Below are positions 16,805 to 24,896 of a stretch of DNA of 64,000 nt, piece after piece (within the stretch, counting starts at the first letter, position 1; the number at the start of each line of letters is the position of its first letter). Location of the stretch: positions 806,001 through 870,000 of the forward strand of contig NZ_JACCBD010000001.1 of assembly GCF_013409595.1 (NCBI RefSeq), given 5' to 3'. A program made the translations under genes and the position numbers. The stretch is from Leucobacter aridicollis. Lineage in GTDB: Bacteria > Actinomycetota > Actinomycetes > Actinomycetales > Microbacteriaceae. Below the pieces are notes generated by a model, which ran no database searches, was not told the origin of the DNA, and saw only the letters and a list, made by a program, of their open reading frames with translations.

Positions 16805-17401
16805 ATGGGCGAGGCTGCCGGCGAGCGGAAGCGGGGGCGACCAACGGAGGCGGAGCGTGCGCTGCGTCACGACCGCATTCTCGATGAGGCGCTCGCACTG
16901 TTCGCCTCCCGCGGGTACGGCGCGGTGACGATCGACGAGCTCGCGCTCAGTGCCCAGGTCACCAAGCGGACGATTTACGCGTACTTCGGGGATAAAGCGG
17001 GCGTCTTCACCGCTGTCATCGAGCGGTTCCGGGCGCAAGCCGGAGTCGTCTCGGGTGCGGGTGTGCTCGAGACCGCCACGCGCATTGTCGAGGTGCTGTT
17101 CTCGGACAGCGCAGTCGCGATGCACCGCCTCATGATCGCCGAGGCGCAGCAATTTCCCGAGCTCGCGGCGAGCTTCTATGACAGCGGGCCGCGCAGCTAC
17201 GTCGCGCTCCTCGGCGCGAGCCTAGGTGAGCCAGACCCCGAGCCTCCCGCCGAGCGGGACTCGCTCGCTGAGGCGCTGTTCGGGCTGCTGCTCGGCGAGC
17301 CGCACCGGCGCAGGCTACTCGGGCTCGCGGGTGCGCCGACCCCGGAGATGTCGCGAATTCACGCCGAGCGGGCGCTCGCTCTCCTCGGGATTGGTGCGTA
17401 A
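16805..17401 (+). CDS. TetR family regulator of the 2-oxoacid dehydrogenase operon
   Basis: 198 residues from ATG 16805, which has GAGGAG a few bases upstream; ATG 16751 (18 residues longer, possibly leaderless) is the alternative. The DNA-binding domain reads RHDRILDEALALFASRGYGAVTIDELALSAQVTKRTIYAYFGDKAGVFTAVI. The C-terminal part contains ATRIVEVLFSDSAVAMHRLMIAEAQQFPELAASFYDSGP, resembling AcrR-like TetR proteins. It is divergent from the first E1alpha-E1beta-E2 operon with a strong palindrome in the gap, so repression of that operon and of itself is likely. Confidence 0.88.
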   Translation: MGEAAGERKRGRPTEAERALRHDRILDEALALFASRGYGAVTIDELALSAQVTKRTIYAYFGDKAGVFTAVIERFRAQAGVVSGAGVLETATRIVEVLFSDSAVAMHRLMIAEAQQFPELAASFYDSGPRSYVALLGASLGEPDPEPPAERDSLAEALFGLLLGEPHRRRLLGLAGAPTPEMSRIHAERALALLGIGA

Positions 17402-17693
17402 GTTCGCAGATCAATCGAGGCCGCCGGCCCGAGCGATTGTCTGCGCCGATGCACAGTGCGGCCGGTGTTTGTGCTCGCCGCAAGCGGGTTGTTCCACTCG
17501 CCAAAGTCGGGGGCGAAAGTTGGCCGTTCGTGCCATGGTTTTTCACTGCTGCGCGCGATAGTGTGAGGCTCACAAGTGACCCTTGTAAGTGCTTCGACGG
17601 CGAAGACGACGCATCTTTGTTGCCGAGGCGCTGAGCACCATCGAGTGCTCCGAGTACCACCAGAGCAATCCCAAACAAGGAGCGTGAACGTCA
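17402..17693. other. Non-coding gap before the second dehydrogenase operon
   Basis: About 290 bp without a credible gene on either strand. I see no tRNA-like fold and no strong hairpin. The end (AACAAGGAGCG, about 10 bp before ATG 17694) provides the ribosome-binding site of the second E1alpha gene. The segment should hold that operon's promoter, but I could not single out a convincing one. Confidence 0.5.
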
Positions 17694-18857
17694 ATGGGGA
17701 TCAATATCAATGATCCAGAACCCATTCGCTTTCTCGACGCAGACGGAACGTTTGCGCCGAACGAGAGTGCGGCGGAGTATCTCAGTGAGATCGATGATCT
17801 CGCTGTTGAAGAAGTCCAAGAGTGGTACAGGTCGATGGCCCGCAGTCGCGCCTTCGACACCGAGTGCACCAATCTGCAGCGCCAGGGCCAGCTCGCGCTC
17901 TGGGCGCCGAACCTCGGGCAGGAGGGCTGCCAGGTCGGGCTCGCATACGCGACAGAGCCAGCAGATCACCTGTTCCCGACCTACCGCGAGCACGCCGTCG
18001 CCGACGTGCGCGGGGTGCCGCTGCTCGACCTCGCCGCCCAGTTCCGCGGTCTCACCCACGGTGGCTGGGACGTGAACGACCCGAAGAACGGCAACTTCCA
18101 CCTCTACACCGTCGTGCTCGGTGCGCAGGCACAGCACGCGCAGGGCTTCGCCCTCGGGATGCTCCTCGACGCGAAGCGTACGGCGGGCAACACCGCGCTG
18201 GACCCGAACGAGCCAGGCACCGCCACCGGTCGCGGCGTGATGTGCTTCTACGGCGACGGCACCACCAGCCAGGGCGAGGCAAACGAGGCCCTCGTCTTCG
18301 CGCAGAGCTACCAGTCACCCGTCGTGTTCGTCGTGCAAAACAACCAGTACGCGATCTCCGTGCCCGTCGCCCGCCAGAGCCGCACGCCCCTCTACCGGCG
18401 CGCGCTCGGATTCGGCATTCAGTCGGTGCAGATCGACGGCAATGACGTGCTCGCCTCGTACGCGGTTGGCCGGCGGTTCATGCGCGACGCACGCGAGGGC
18501 CGAGGCCCCGGCTACATCGAGGCCCTGACGTACCGCGTTGGCGCGCACACCACGAGCGACGACCCGACCCGCTACCGCGAGAACGAGGAACTCGAGGAGT
18601 GGAAGACGAAGGATCCGCTGCTTCGCGCAGCGGGCTACCTCCGCTCGCTCGGCGTCTCGGACGAGACGATCGCCGAGATCGACGCCGAAGCTGCCGCCCA
18701 CGCGCGCGTTGTCCGCGAGCAGATCCTCGCGCTCCCCGCGTCGCGACCCGACGAGATCTTCGACTACGTCTACGCGGAACCGCACCCGCGCATCGACGAA
18801 CAGCAGACCTGGATGCACGCCTACGAAGCGTCGTTCGCAGAGGAGGTGGCCTCATGA
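17694..18857 (+). CDS. 2-oxoacid dehydrogenase E1 alpha subunit, second module (branched-chain/pyruvate type)
   Basis: 387 residues with AAGGAG upstream. LQRQGQLALWAPNLGQEGCQVG, FPTYREHAVADVRG, GDGTTSQGEANEALVFAQSYQSPVVFVVQNNQYAIS (thiamine diphosphate motif) and YRVGAHTTSDDPTRYRENEELEEW are characteristic of the branched-chain 2-oxoacid dehydrogenase and related E1alpha group, different from the PdhA/AcoA style of the first module. With its beta subunit it decarboxylates a 2-oxoacid, likely from valine, leucine or isoleucine. Its stop overlaps the beta start (ATGA). Confidence 0.9.
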   Translation: MGININDPEPIRFLDADGTFAPNESAAEYLSEIDDLAVEEVQEWYRSMARSRAFDTECTNLQRQGQLALWAPNLGQEGCQVGLAYATEPADHLFPTYREHAVADVRGVPLLDLAAQFRGLTHGGWDVNDPKNGNFHLYTVVLGAQAQHAQGFALGMLLDAKRTAGNTALDPNEPGTATGRGVMCFYGDGTTSQGEANEALVFAQSYQSPVVFVVQNNQYAISVPVARQSRTPLYRRALGFGIQSVQIDGNDVLASYAVGRRFMRDAREGRGPGYIEALTYRVGAHTTSDDPTRYRENEELEEWKTKDPLLRAAGYLRSLGVSDETIAEIDAEAAAHARVVREQILALPASRPDEIFDYVYAEPHPRIDEQQTWMHAYEASFAEEVAS

Positions 18858-19846
18858 GCCAGTCACAGGAGACCACATCACTCGCGATCGCCCGGGCGAT
18901 CAACGCTGGCCTGCGCGAGGCGCTGTCCAAGGATGACAACGTCGTGCTGCTCGGCCAGGACATCGGCGCCCTCGGCGGCGTGTTCCGCGTGACCGACGCG
19001 CTCGCGAAGGACTTCGGCACCGCACGCGTGCTCGACATGCCGCTCGCAGAGGCCGGCATCCTCGGGTCGGCCGTCGGCCTCGCGATGAGCGGCTTCCGCC
19101 CCGTCGCCGAGATCCAGTTCGACGGCTTCGTGTTCCCGGCGATGAACCAGCTGGTCACCCAGCTCGCGAAGCTCCGCAACCGCTCGGCCGGCACCATGAA
19201 CATGCCCGTCGTGTTGCGGCTGCCGTACGGCGGACACATCGGCGCCGTCGAGCATCACCAGGAGAGCCCGGAGGCGTACTTCGCGCACACCGCTGGCCTG
19301 CGCGTGGTGAGCCCGGCGAACGCGAACGATGCGTACTGGATGATCCAGCAGGCGATCGAGTCCGAAGACCCCGTGATCTTCCTCGAGCCCAAGGCGAAGT
19401 ACTGGCAGAAGGGCGAGGTACGCCTCGACCGGCCAGCGGCCAAGCTACACGAGACGCTCGTCGCCCGCGAAGGCGCCGACGTGACGCTCGTCGGCTTCGG
19501 CGCGATGGTCACCACGCTGCTGCAGGCCGCCGAGATCGCGAAGTCCGAGGGCGTGAGCGCCGAGGTCATCGACCTGCGCACGGTGTCGCCCATCGACTAC
19601 GGCCCCATCGTCGAGTCGGTGCGCAAGACCGGCCGCGTCGTGGTCGCCCAGGAGGCGCCGGAGAACGCGAGCGTCGGCTCCGAGATCGCCGCGACGCTGA
19701 GCGAACGCTGCTTCCTTTCCCTCGAGGCCCCGGTGCTGCGGGTTTCGGGCTACGACACTCCGTTCCCGCCAGCCGGGAACGAGAGCCACTACCTGCCCGA
19801 TGCTGATCGCGTGCTTGAAGCCGTCGATCGCGCACTGAACTACTAG
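18854..19846 (+). CDS. 2-oxoacid dehydrogenase E1 beta subunit, second module
   Basis: 330 residues from ATG 18854, overlapping the alpha stop; the longer open frame upstream is a shadow of the alpha gene. It starts LAIARAINAGLREALSKDDNVVLLGQDIGALGGVFRVTDALAKDFG and contains VLDMPLAEAGILGSAVGLAMSGFRPVAEIQFDGF and GGHIGAVEHHQESPEAYFAHTAGLRVV, matching BkdB-type E1beta. The C-terminal domain has VSAEVIDLRTVSPIDYGPIVESVRKTGR. It makes the alpha2beta2 E1 with the preceding gene. Confidence 0.9.
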   Translation: MSQSQETTSLAIARAINAGLREALSKDDNVVLLGQDIGALGGVFRVTDALAKDFGTARVLDMPLAEAGILGSAVGLAMSGFRPVAEIQFDGFVFPAMNQLVTQLAKLRNRSAGTMNMPVVLRLPYGGHIGAVEHHQESPEAYFAHTAGLRVVSPANANDAYWMIQQAIESEDPVIFLEPKAKYWQKGEVRLDRPAAKLHETLVAREGADVTLVGFGAMVTTLLQAAEIAKSEGVSAEVIDLRTVSPIDYGPIVESVRKTGRVVVAQEAPENASVGSEIAATLSERCFLSLEAPVLRVSGYDTPFPPAGNESHYLPDADRVLEAVDRALNY

Positions 19847-19874
19847 ACAGCGCACCGCGCTGAGAGGGTAAGAC

Positions 19875-21275
19875 ATGAGTAAGAACGAATTTGCGCTCCC
19901 CGACGTGGGGGAGGGCCTGACCGAAGCCGAGATCGTGACCTGGGCGGTGAAGCCCGGCGACACGGTGCACCTGAACCAGGTGATCTGCGAGATCGAGACG
20001 GCGAAGTCGCTCGTCGAGATCCCGTCGCCGTTCGAGGGCGAGATCGCCGAGCTGCTCGTCGAGACCGGGACGACGGTGCCGGTGGGCACCGCGATCCTGC
20101 GGATGGTGGGAGACGACGCCGATCCTGATCCCGTCGCCCCCGCGGCTGCCGAGGGCGTTACAACCGGCGGGGCACACGCCGCCGGTGACGCTGCGGCGCC
20201 CGCCGACGCGCCTGCCCCCGCCGCCGCTGCTGCGGACGAGGCTCCCGCGGAAGACGAGAACTCGGGTGCGGTGCTCGTCGGGTACGGCACCGGCGGCGCC
20301 GTGAAGAGCCGCCGCAGGCCCGGCGGTCAGCCCCTCGTCGTGGTGGGCCCTGCGGCGACCGCCGAACCGCCAGCCGCGGGCAAGGTGTACGTGAAACCGC
20401 CGGTGCGTAAGCTCGCGCGAGACCTCGGCGTGGATCTCACCCGCGTCGCGGGCTCCGGCGCGGGCGGCCAGATCCTCCGTGACGACGTCCACGCGGCCGC
20501 GAATGGCGCACACGCGGGTGGCGGATCGGCTGCCGGAACCGGCGAGCTCCGGATCGCACCAACGAGCGGCTTCAGCGCAGGTGCTGCGCGCGAGGAGCGG
20601 GTGCCGGTGAAGGGGATCCGCAAGGTCGTCGCCGCGGCGATGGTCGAAAGCAAGTTCACTGCGCCGCACACCTCAGTGTTCGTCGAGGTCGACGCGACGC
20701 GCACGATGAAGTTCGTGAAGCGGCTGAAGCAGAACGAGGCGTTCGCCGACGTGCGTGTCTCCCCGCTGCTGGTCATGGCGCGCGCCGTGATCTGGGCGCT
20801 CGCCCGAAACCCCGAGGTGAATTCGGCCTGGGCTGGCGACGAGATCATCCGCCGAAACTACGTGAACCTCGGCATCGCTGCGGCGACGCCGCGCGGGCTC
20901 GTCGTGCCGAACATCAAGGACGCGCACGAGCTGTCGCTGCTCGAACTCGCCGAGGCGATCGGCACGCTCACGAAGCGCGCCCGCGATGGCGCGACGCAGC
21001 CGGCCGAGATGCAGCAGGGCACCGTGACAATCACCAACGTTGGCGTGTTCGGGGTGGATTTCGGCCTGCCGATCCTGAACCCCGGAGAGACCGCGATTGT
21101 CGCGATGGGCTCGATCAAGGAGAAGCCATGGGTGGTGAAGGGCAAGGTGCGTCCGCGCATGGTGACGACCGTCGGCGGATCGTTCGACCATCGCGTCATC
21201 GACGGCGACGTCATCAGCCGGTTCATCGCGGACATCGCCGCCGTGCTTGAACGACCGGAACACCTGCTCAGCTAA
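19875..21275 (+). CDS. 2-oxoacid dehydrogenase E2 acyltransferase, second module
   Basis: 466 residues, starting at ATG 19875 behind GAGAGGG. Domains: one lipoyl domain (residues 1-76; [18 protein letters not shown], lipoyl Lys in [11 protein letters not shown]), an acidic Ala/Pro linker, the peripheral-subunit-binding domain ([29 protein letters not shown]), and the catalytic domain with [15 protein letters not shown]. The EIETAKS lipoyl motif is the branched-chain (BkdC) style rather than the EIETDKA of the first module. No E3 gene is present here, so dihydrolipoamide dehydrogenase must come from elsewhere. Confidence 0.9.
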   Translation: MSKNEFALPDVGEGLTEAEIVTWAVKPGDTVHLNQVICEIETAKSLVEIPSPFEGEIAELLVETGTTVPVGTAILRMVGDDADPDPVAPAAAEGVTTGGAHAAGDAAAPADAPAPAAAAADEAPAEDENSGAVLVGYGTGGAVKSRRRPGGQPLVVVGPAATAEPPAAGKVYVKPPVRKLARDLGVDLTRVAGSGAGGQILRDDVHAAANGAHAGGGSAAGTGELRIAPTSGFSAGAAREERVPVKGIRKVVAAAMVESKFTAPHTSVFVEVDATRTMKFVKRLKQNEAFADVRVSPLLVMARAVIWALARNPEVNSAWAGDEIIRRNYVNLGIAAATPRGLVVPNIKDAHELSLLELAEAIGTLTKRARDGATQPAEMQQGTVTITNVGVFGVDFGLPILNPGETAIVAMGSIKEKPWVVKGKVRPRMVTTVGGSFDHRVIDGDVISRFIADIAAVLERPEHLLS

Positions 21276-21348
21276 TTCGGCTGAACATCGAAGAGGAATC
21301 GCACACATTGGTTGACGGGCGCGCGGTGCTCACTCGTAGGATCGCAGT

Positions 21349-22104
21349 ATGACTACTGCAGTGTTGCTGAGCATCGACAACGGGATCGCCCGAATCACCC
21401 TGAACCGGCCCGAGCGGCTGAACGCGTTCAACGATGAGATGGCGGAGGGGTGGGCGGCAGCCGCGGAGGCTGCCGCCCAGTCCGACGAGGTGCGCGCCAT
21501 CATCATCGACGCCGCAGGCCGGGCGTTCTGCGCCGGCGGCGACGTGCAGGCGATGGCCCAGATGGACGAGCGTGCGGACATGATCCGTGAGCTCGCGCAC
21601 CGCATCAACGTCGGCATTCTCGCGCTCACCGAATCGGCAAAGCCCGTCGTCGCGGCCGCCCACGGCACCACCGCCGGTGGCGGACTCGGCATTCTCCTGT
21701 CGAGCGACTACGCCGTCATCGGTGAGTCGTCGCGCGTCGGGAGCGTCTACGGCGGTGTCGGCCTCACCCCCGACCTGTCGGTGTCAGCCCAGCTCGCGGC
21801 GGCCGTCGGCGAACGCCGCGCCCTGCAACTCCTGCTGCAAGAGCGGCTGCTGCCCGCCGATGAGGCGGTCGAGTGGGGGCTCGCCGCCGAAAAGGTCGCC
21901 GACGATCAGGTCGGCGCCCGCGCCGAGGAAATCGCCGCGTTCTGGGCGCAGAACGCGCACGCCTACGGCGAGGCGAAGCGGCTCATCCGCTCGCGCTCCG
22001 AGCGCACCTTCCGCGAGCAGCTCGCCGAGGAAGCGAGCACGATCGCGACGGCGTCGGAGAGCGCCGAGGGCGACAAGCGCATCCGGGCCTTCGCGTCGCG
22101 GTAG
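21349..22104 (+). CDS. Enoyl-CoA hydratase/isomerase family protein
   Basis: 251 residues, usual crotonase length. Motifs: ITLNRPERLNAFNDEM, AGRAFCAGGDVQAM (first oxyanion-hole loop), AAHGTTAGGGLGILLSSDYAV (second), then GGVGLTPDLSVSAQLAAAVGERRALQLL. The position that is Glu in true hydratases is not Glu here, and the GLTPD aspartate is as in PaaG-like isomerases, so isomerase activity is as likely as hydration. It lies 73 bp after the second E2 and may extend the branched-chain acyl-CoA pathway. Confidence 0.82.
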   Translation: MTTAVLLSIDNGIARITLNRPERLNAFNDEMAEGWAAAAEAAAQSDEVRAIIIDAAGRAFCAGGDVQAMAQMDERADMIRELAHRINVGILALTESAKPVVAAAHGTTAGGGLGILLSSDYAVIGESSRVGSVYGGVGLTPDLSVSAQLAAAVGERRALQLLLQERLLPADEAVEWGLAAEKVADDQVGARAEEIAAFWAQNAHAYGEAKRLIRSRSERTFREQLAEEASTIATASESAEGDKRIRAFASR

Positions 22105-22188
22105 CCGGGTGGGCGGTCGACGCCGCGTTGGCCTTCGCGGCGTACCAGCTCGACCGCCGACGCCGCGTCAGCGTGGCATGCTAAGTGC

Positions 22189-22629
22189 ATGGGAAGCACG
22201 CGCGAGGAGATGAACCGCCAGGCGATCGTCGCGATCCGCCGCGTGCGCGACCGCATCGACCGCGACTACGCGCAACCGCTCGACGTCGAGGCACTCGCCC
22301 GAGACGCCCACATGTCCGCCGGGCATCTCAGCCGCGAATTTCGCCGGATCTTCGGGGAGTCGCCCTACTCGTACCTCATGACCCGCCGCATCGAACGCGC
22401 GATGACGCTGCTGCGGCGGGGTGACTTGAGCGTGACCGAGGTCTGCTTCGAGGTTGGGTCGTCCTCGCTCGGCACGTTCACGACCCGGTTCACGGAACTG
22501 GTCGGCGTCTCGCCCGGCGCCTACAAGCGTGGGAGCGCAGGCGTTGCTGCCGGAATTCCCGCCTGCCATGCCAAGCAGGCGACGAGACCGGTCAGGAATC
22601 GAGAAGTTTCCGAGCCCGGAGCGACGTAG
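22189..22629 (+). CDS. Short AraC-type regulator (DNA-binding domain only)
   Basis: 146 residues consisting essentially of the two AraC helix-turn-helix motifs: LDVEALARDAHMSAGHLSREFRRIFGESPYSYL and LSVTEVCFEVGSSSLGTFTTRFTELVGVSPGAYKR. There is no N-terminal sensor domain. The following glyoxalase-fold gene starts 9 bp after its stop, a pairing often seen for small AraC/VOC couples, so it probably controls or responds with that gene. Confidence 0.88.
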   Translation: MGSTREEMNRQAIVAIRRVRDRIDRDYAQPLDVEALARDAHMSAGHLSREFRRIFGESPYSYLMTRRIERAMTLLRRGDLSVTEVCFEVGSSSLGTFTTRFTELVGVSPGAYKRGSAGVAAGIPACHAKQATRPVRNREVSEPGAT

Positions 22630-22638
22630 ATTGAACGC

Positions 22639-23046
22639 ATGAACATCAGCATTCACTACGCATTCCTGCCACACACCGACCCGGAGGCATCGCTGCGCTT
22701 CTACCGGGACGCACTCGGGTTCGAGGTGCGAAACGACGTCGGCTACGAGAACATGAGGTGGATCACTGTCGGTCCCGGGGGCCAGCCAGACACCTCGATC
22801 GTGCTGCACCCGCCGGCCGTTGACCCTGGCGTCTCTGAGGCTGAGCGGTCAGTCATTCTCGACCTCATGGCCAAGGGGGTGTACGGGGCGCTCACGCTCG
22901 CAACCGACGACCTCGACGGCTTCTTCGCAAAGCTCGAGGCCGCGGGCGCAGACGTCGTGCAGGAGCCGATCGACCAGGACTACGGGGTGCGCGACTGCGC
23001 GTTCCGCGACCCGTCGGGCAACCTCATCCGGGTGAACCAGCGCTAG
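22639..23046 (+). CDS. VOC (glyoxalase/bleomycin-resistance) family protein
   Basis: 135 residues with two beta-alpha-beta-beta-beta units: LPHTDPEASLRFYRDALGFEVRNDVGYENMRWITVGP and GALTLATDDLDGFFAKLEAAGADVVQEPIDQDYGVRDCAFRDPSGNLIRV. The ending FRDPSGNLIRV is typical of the superfamily. Members isomerise, open or bind small molecules, often with a metal; the substrate cannot be told. It follows a small AraC regulator and probably shares its transcript. Confidence 0.85.
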   Translation: MNISIHYAFLPHTDPEASLRFYRDALGFEVRNDVGYENMRWITVGPGGQPDTSIVLHPPAVDPGVSEAERSVILDLMAKGVYGALTLATDDLDGFFAKLEAAGADVVQEPIDQDYGVRDCAFRDPSGNLIRVNQR

Positions 23047-23065
23047 GGGGCTCGGCGAGCGCGGG

Positions 23066-23605
23066 CTAGGCGATGCGGTGCTCCCGGACCTCCGCGGTCG
23101 CCGAGGCCCCGTTGTTATCGACGTACAGCTGGCCCTCGGTGAGCGACACCGTCATCGTGTTGCGTCGCTCGAGCGTCTCAACGAGCGCGTCGATGAATCC
23201 GAGATCGAACGAGCGCACGACGATCTCGTCGGCATTGTGAATCGTCTTGCCAGCCCACGCCGCCAGCAGCTTCTCGGGCTCGCGGTGTGTATAGACCGCC
23301 GTGCGGTCGGCGAGCTTGCTGCCAAAGTGCAGCCGGTCGGCGTCTGGTGCACCGACCTCGATCCAGGCCGTCGTCGCGCCCGTGAGGTCACGCACGAGCA
23401 CCGCCGGCTCATCCGTCGTTGAGACGCCCGCGCTGAACTGGATGCCCTCCTCGTACTCGAGGCAGTAGGCGAGCAGGCGCGTGATCATGAACCTGTCGGT
23501 CTCTGACGGGTGCCGTGCGACCCGAAGGGAGAGATCCTCGTACACCCCACGATCCACGTCTGCCAGTTGGATGTCGAAGGTGTGCATGGTTGCGCCGATA
23601 GCCAT
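23066..23605 (-). CDS. YaeQ family protein
   Basis: 179 residues from ATG 23605 (MAIGATMHTFDIQLADVDRGVYEDL), the normal length for YaeQ. Family blocks are RVARHPSETDRFMITRLLAYCLEYEEGIQFSAG, AWIEVGAPDADRLH and ERRNTMTVSLTEGQLYVD. The fold is related to PD-(D/E)XK nucleases, but a biochemical function is not settled. An upstream in-frame ATG at 23632 would add nine atypical residues. It converges on the VOC gene with a 19-bp gap. Confidence 0.85.
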   Translation of the reverse strand: MAIGATMHTFDIQLADVDRGVYEDLSLRVARHPSETDRFMITRLLAYCLEYEEGIQFSAGVSTTDEPAVLVRDLTGATTAWIEVGAPDADRLHFGSKLADRTAVYTHREPEKLLAAWAGKTIHNADEIVVRSFDLGFIDALVETLERRNTMTVSLTEGQLYVDNNGASATAEVREHRIA

Positions 23606-23667
23606 GGTTCCCGAGTTTACCCGGGCTTGCACACTCCGAGTTCACGCACCCGACTTTGCGCGAGGCG

Positions 23668-23728
23668 CTACTTTCCCCGCAGGAGTGCCGCTTACCAACT
23701 GTCAGGAAAGGGCTGTCTTGCGGGGAAG
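23668..23728 (+). repeat. Palindromic repeat, copy A
   Basis: About 61 bp, from TACTTTCCCCGCAGGAGTGC to TTGCGGGGAAGG. The outer arms CTTTCCCCGCA and TGCGGGGAAG are inverted. It aligns in the same orientation with copy B (24772-24833), sharing TTC-CCGCA, TGCC-CTT, CCAAC-GT, GGAAAGGG, TGC and GGGAAG blocks. The two copies bracket the DapA-like gene. Confidence 0.65.
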
Positions 23729-23779
23729 GGGGCGCCCGGCGGGGTGGGGCGGGCAGGCCCAGGCCCAGCCCAGCATGGT

Positions 23780-24706
23780 TCAGCCCCGGCTCACGCCCGC
23801 GGTGTCGAGGGCCGCCGCGACCGCCCGGCGTCCGACCCCGTCGAGGCCCCGTACAGGGTGCGGCAACGCGTCCGGCCCAGTGAGCCCAAGCTCCTCGGCG
23901 ACTGCGGCAACAACCCTCAGGCTCCCGTGTGCGGCGAAGAGGTCCCAGAACGGTGCGAAGCGGCTCGAGATGGCGGCTGCGGTCGCGTGGTCTCCTGACT
24001 GGGCCGCACGCGTCAGATCGAGGCACTCGCGCGGCAGCACTCCGGCGAGCACGCTGTACCAGGCGTCGCAGCCGGCAATGAGTCCCGCGGCGGCCGACCC
24101 GTCGCCGCTCACACCCAGCGTGACGTTGGCGGGGATGTGCTCGCGATAGTGCGCGACTGCCGCGGAGGCGGCGTCCGGTGAGGTCGGGACCGGAGGAATC
24201 TTGATCGAGCCCATCCCGGGGAGCTCCGCGATGCGCCCGTGGAGGCCTGCAGTGAACGTGAACCCCGTCGTCGCCGGGTTGTCGTAGACCACAACCGGCA
24301 CGGAGAGCTCGGCAGCGACCCGCTCGTAGAGCCCAAACACCTCCTCCTCGGTGAGCCGCTGGTATGACATTGGGGCGAGTAGCACTGCCGAGGCGCCTGC
24401 GCGCTGCGCGTCGTCGACGTTGGCGAGCACCTCCCGTGTGCTGAGCGCGCTCACCCCGATGACGACGGGCACCGTCCCGGCCGACTGCACTGCGAGCTCT
24501 GCCACGCGTGCGCGCTCGGCGCGGGACAGATATGCGTAGCTGCCGGTCGAGCCGAGCGCCCCGATCGAGTCCACGCCTGCGTCCGCGAGCCGCTCGACGA
24601 GGGCAGCGAATGCAGCCTCATCAACCGCGAAACCTGAATGGCTCAGTGCCGCAGCGGCTGGCTGCAGCGGGGTCAACGGGAACGCGCACAAGCCGGTGAA
24701 CTTCAA
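23780..24706 (-). CDS. DapA-like class I aldolase (DHDPS/NAL family)
   Basis: 308 residues from TTG 24706, which has a well-placed AAGGAG; no better start lies downstream. It is a TIM barrel of the dihydrodipicolinate synthase/N-acetylneuraminate lyase family: FPLTPL near the start, GALGSTGSYAYLSRAERARVAELAV, PVVVYDNPATTGF with the Tyr, and GSIKIPP with the Schiff-base Lys. The GSTGSYAYLS substitution for the usual GTTGESPTL and isolated context argue against lysine synthesis; a sugar-acid or hydroxyproline-type substrate is possible. It is flanked on both sides by copies of a palindromic repeat. Confidence 0.82.
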   Translation of the reverse strand: MKFTGLCAFPLTPLQPAAAALSHSGFAVDEAAFAALVERLADAGVDSIGALGSTGSYAYLSRAERARVAELAVQSAGTVPVVIGVSALSTREVLANVDDAQRAGASAVLLAPMSYQRLTEEEVFGLYERVAAELSVPVVVYDNPATTGFTFTAGLHGRIAELPGMGSIKIPPVPTSPDAASAAVAHYREHIPANVTLGVSGDGSAAAGLIAGCDAWYSVLAGVLPRECLDLTRAAQSGDHATAAAISSRFAPFWDLFAAHGSLRVVAAVAEELGLTGPDALPHPVRGLDGVGRRAVAAALDTAGVSRG

Positions 24707-24771
24707 CGTCGCTGCTCCTTTGGTGTTCGTGCAGAGAACTCCATCGTAGGCCGAACGCCCGGCCGCGACAC

Positions 24772-24833
24772 CGTACCTTCGCCGCACACTGCCCCCTTCC
24801 CAACCGTTGGAAAGGGGGCAGTGTGCAGGGAAG
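24772..24833 (+). repeat. Palindromic repeat, copy B
   Basis: The core at 24785-24825 is a 41-bp nearly perfect palindrome: CACACTGCCCCCTTCCCAAC, a central C, then GTTGGAAAGGGGGCAGTGTG, with one mismatched pair. The outer parts (CTTCGCCGCA and TGCAGGGAAG) extend it to about 60 bp. It is related to copy A at 23668-23728. As RNA it could also serve as a hairpin after the fusion peptidase gene, which ends at 24897 on the minus strand. Confidence 0.7.
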
Positions 24834-24896
24834 ACGCTGTGCGGCGGAAGCTTCAGCGGGCGCGGCGTCCGCCAGCCAGCGGCTCGACCAGCTGGC

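Noticed and set aside
23780..24706. Lysine-biosynthetic dapA
   Set aside because: The GSTGSYAYLS segment differs from the DapA consensus and no lysine genes are nearby; kept only as DapA-like.
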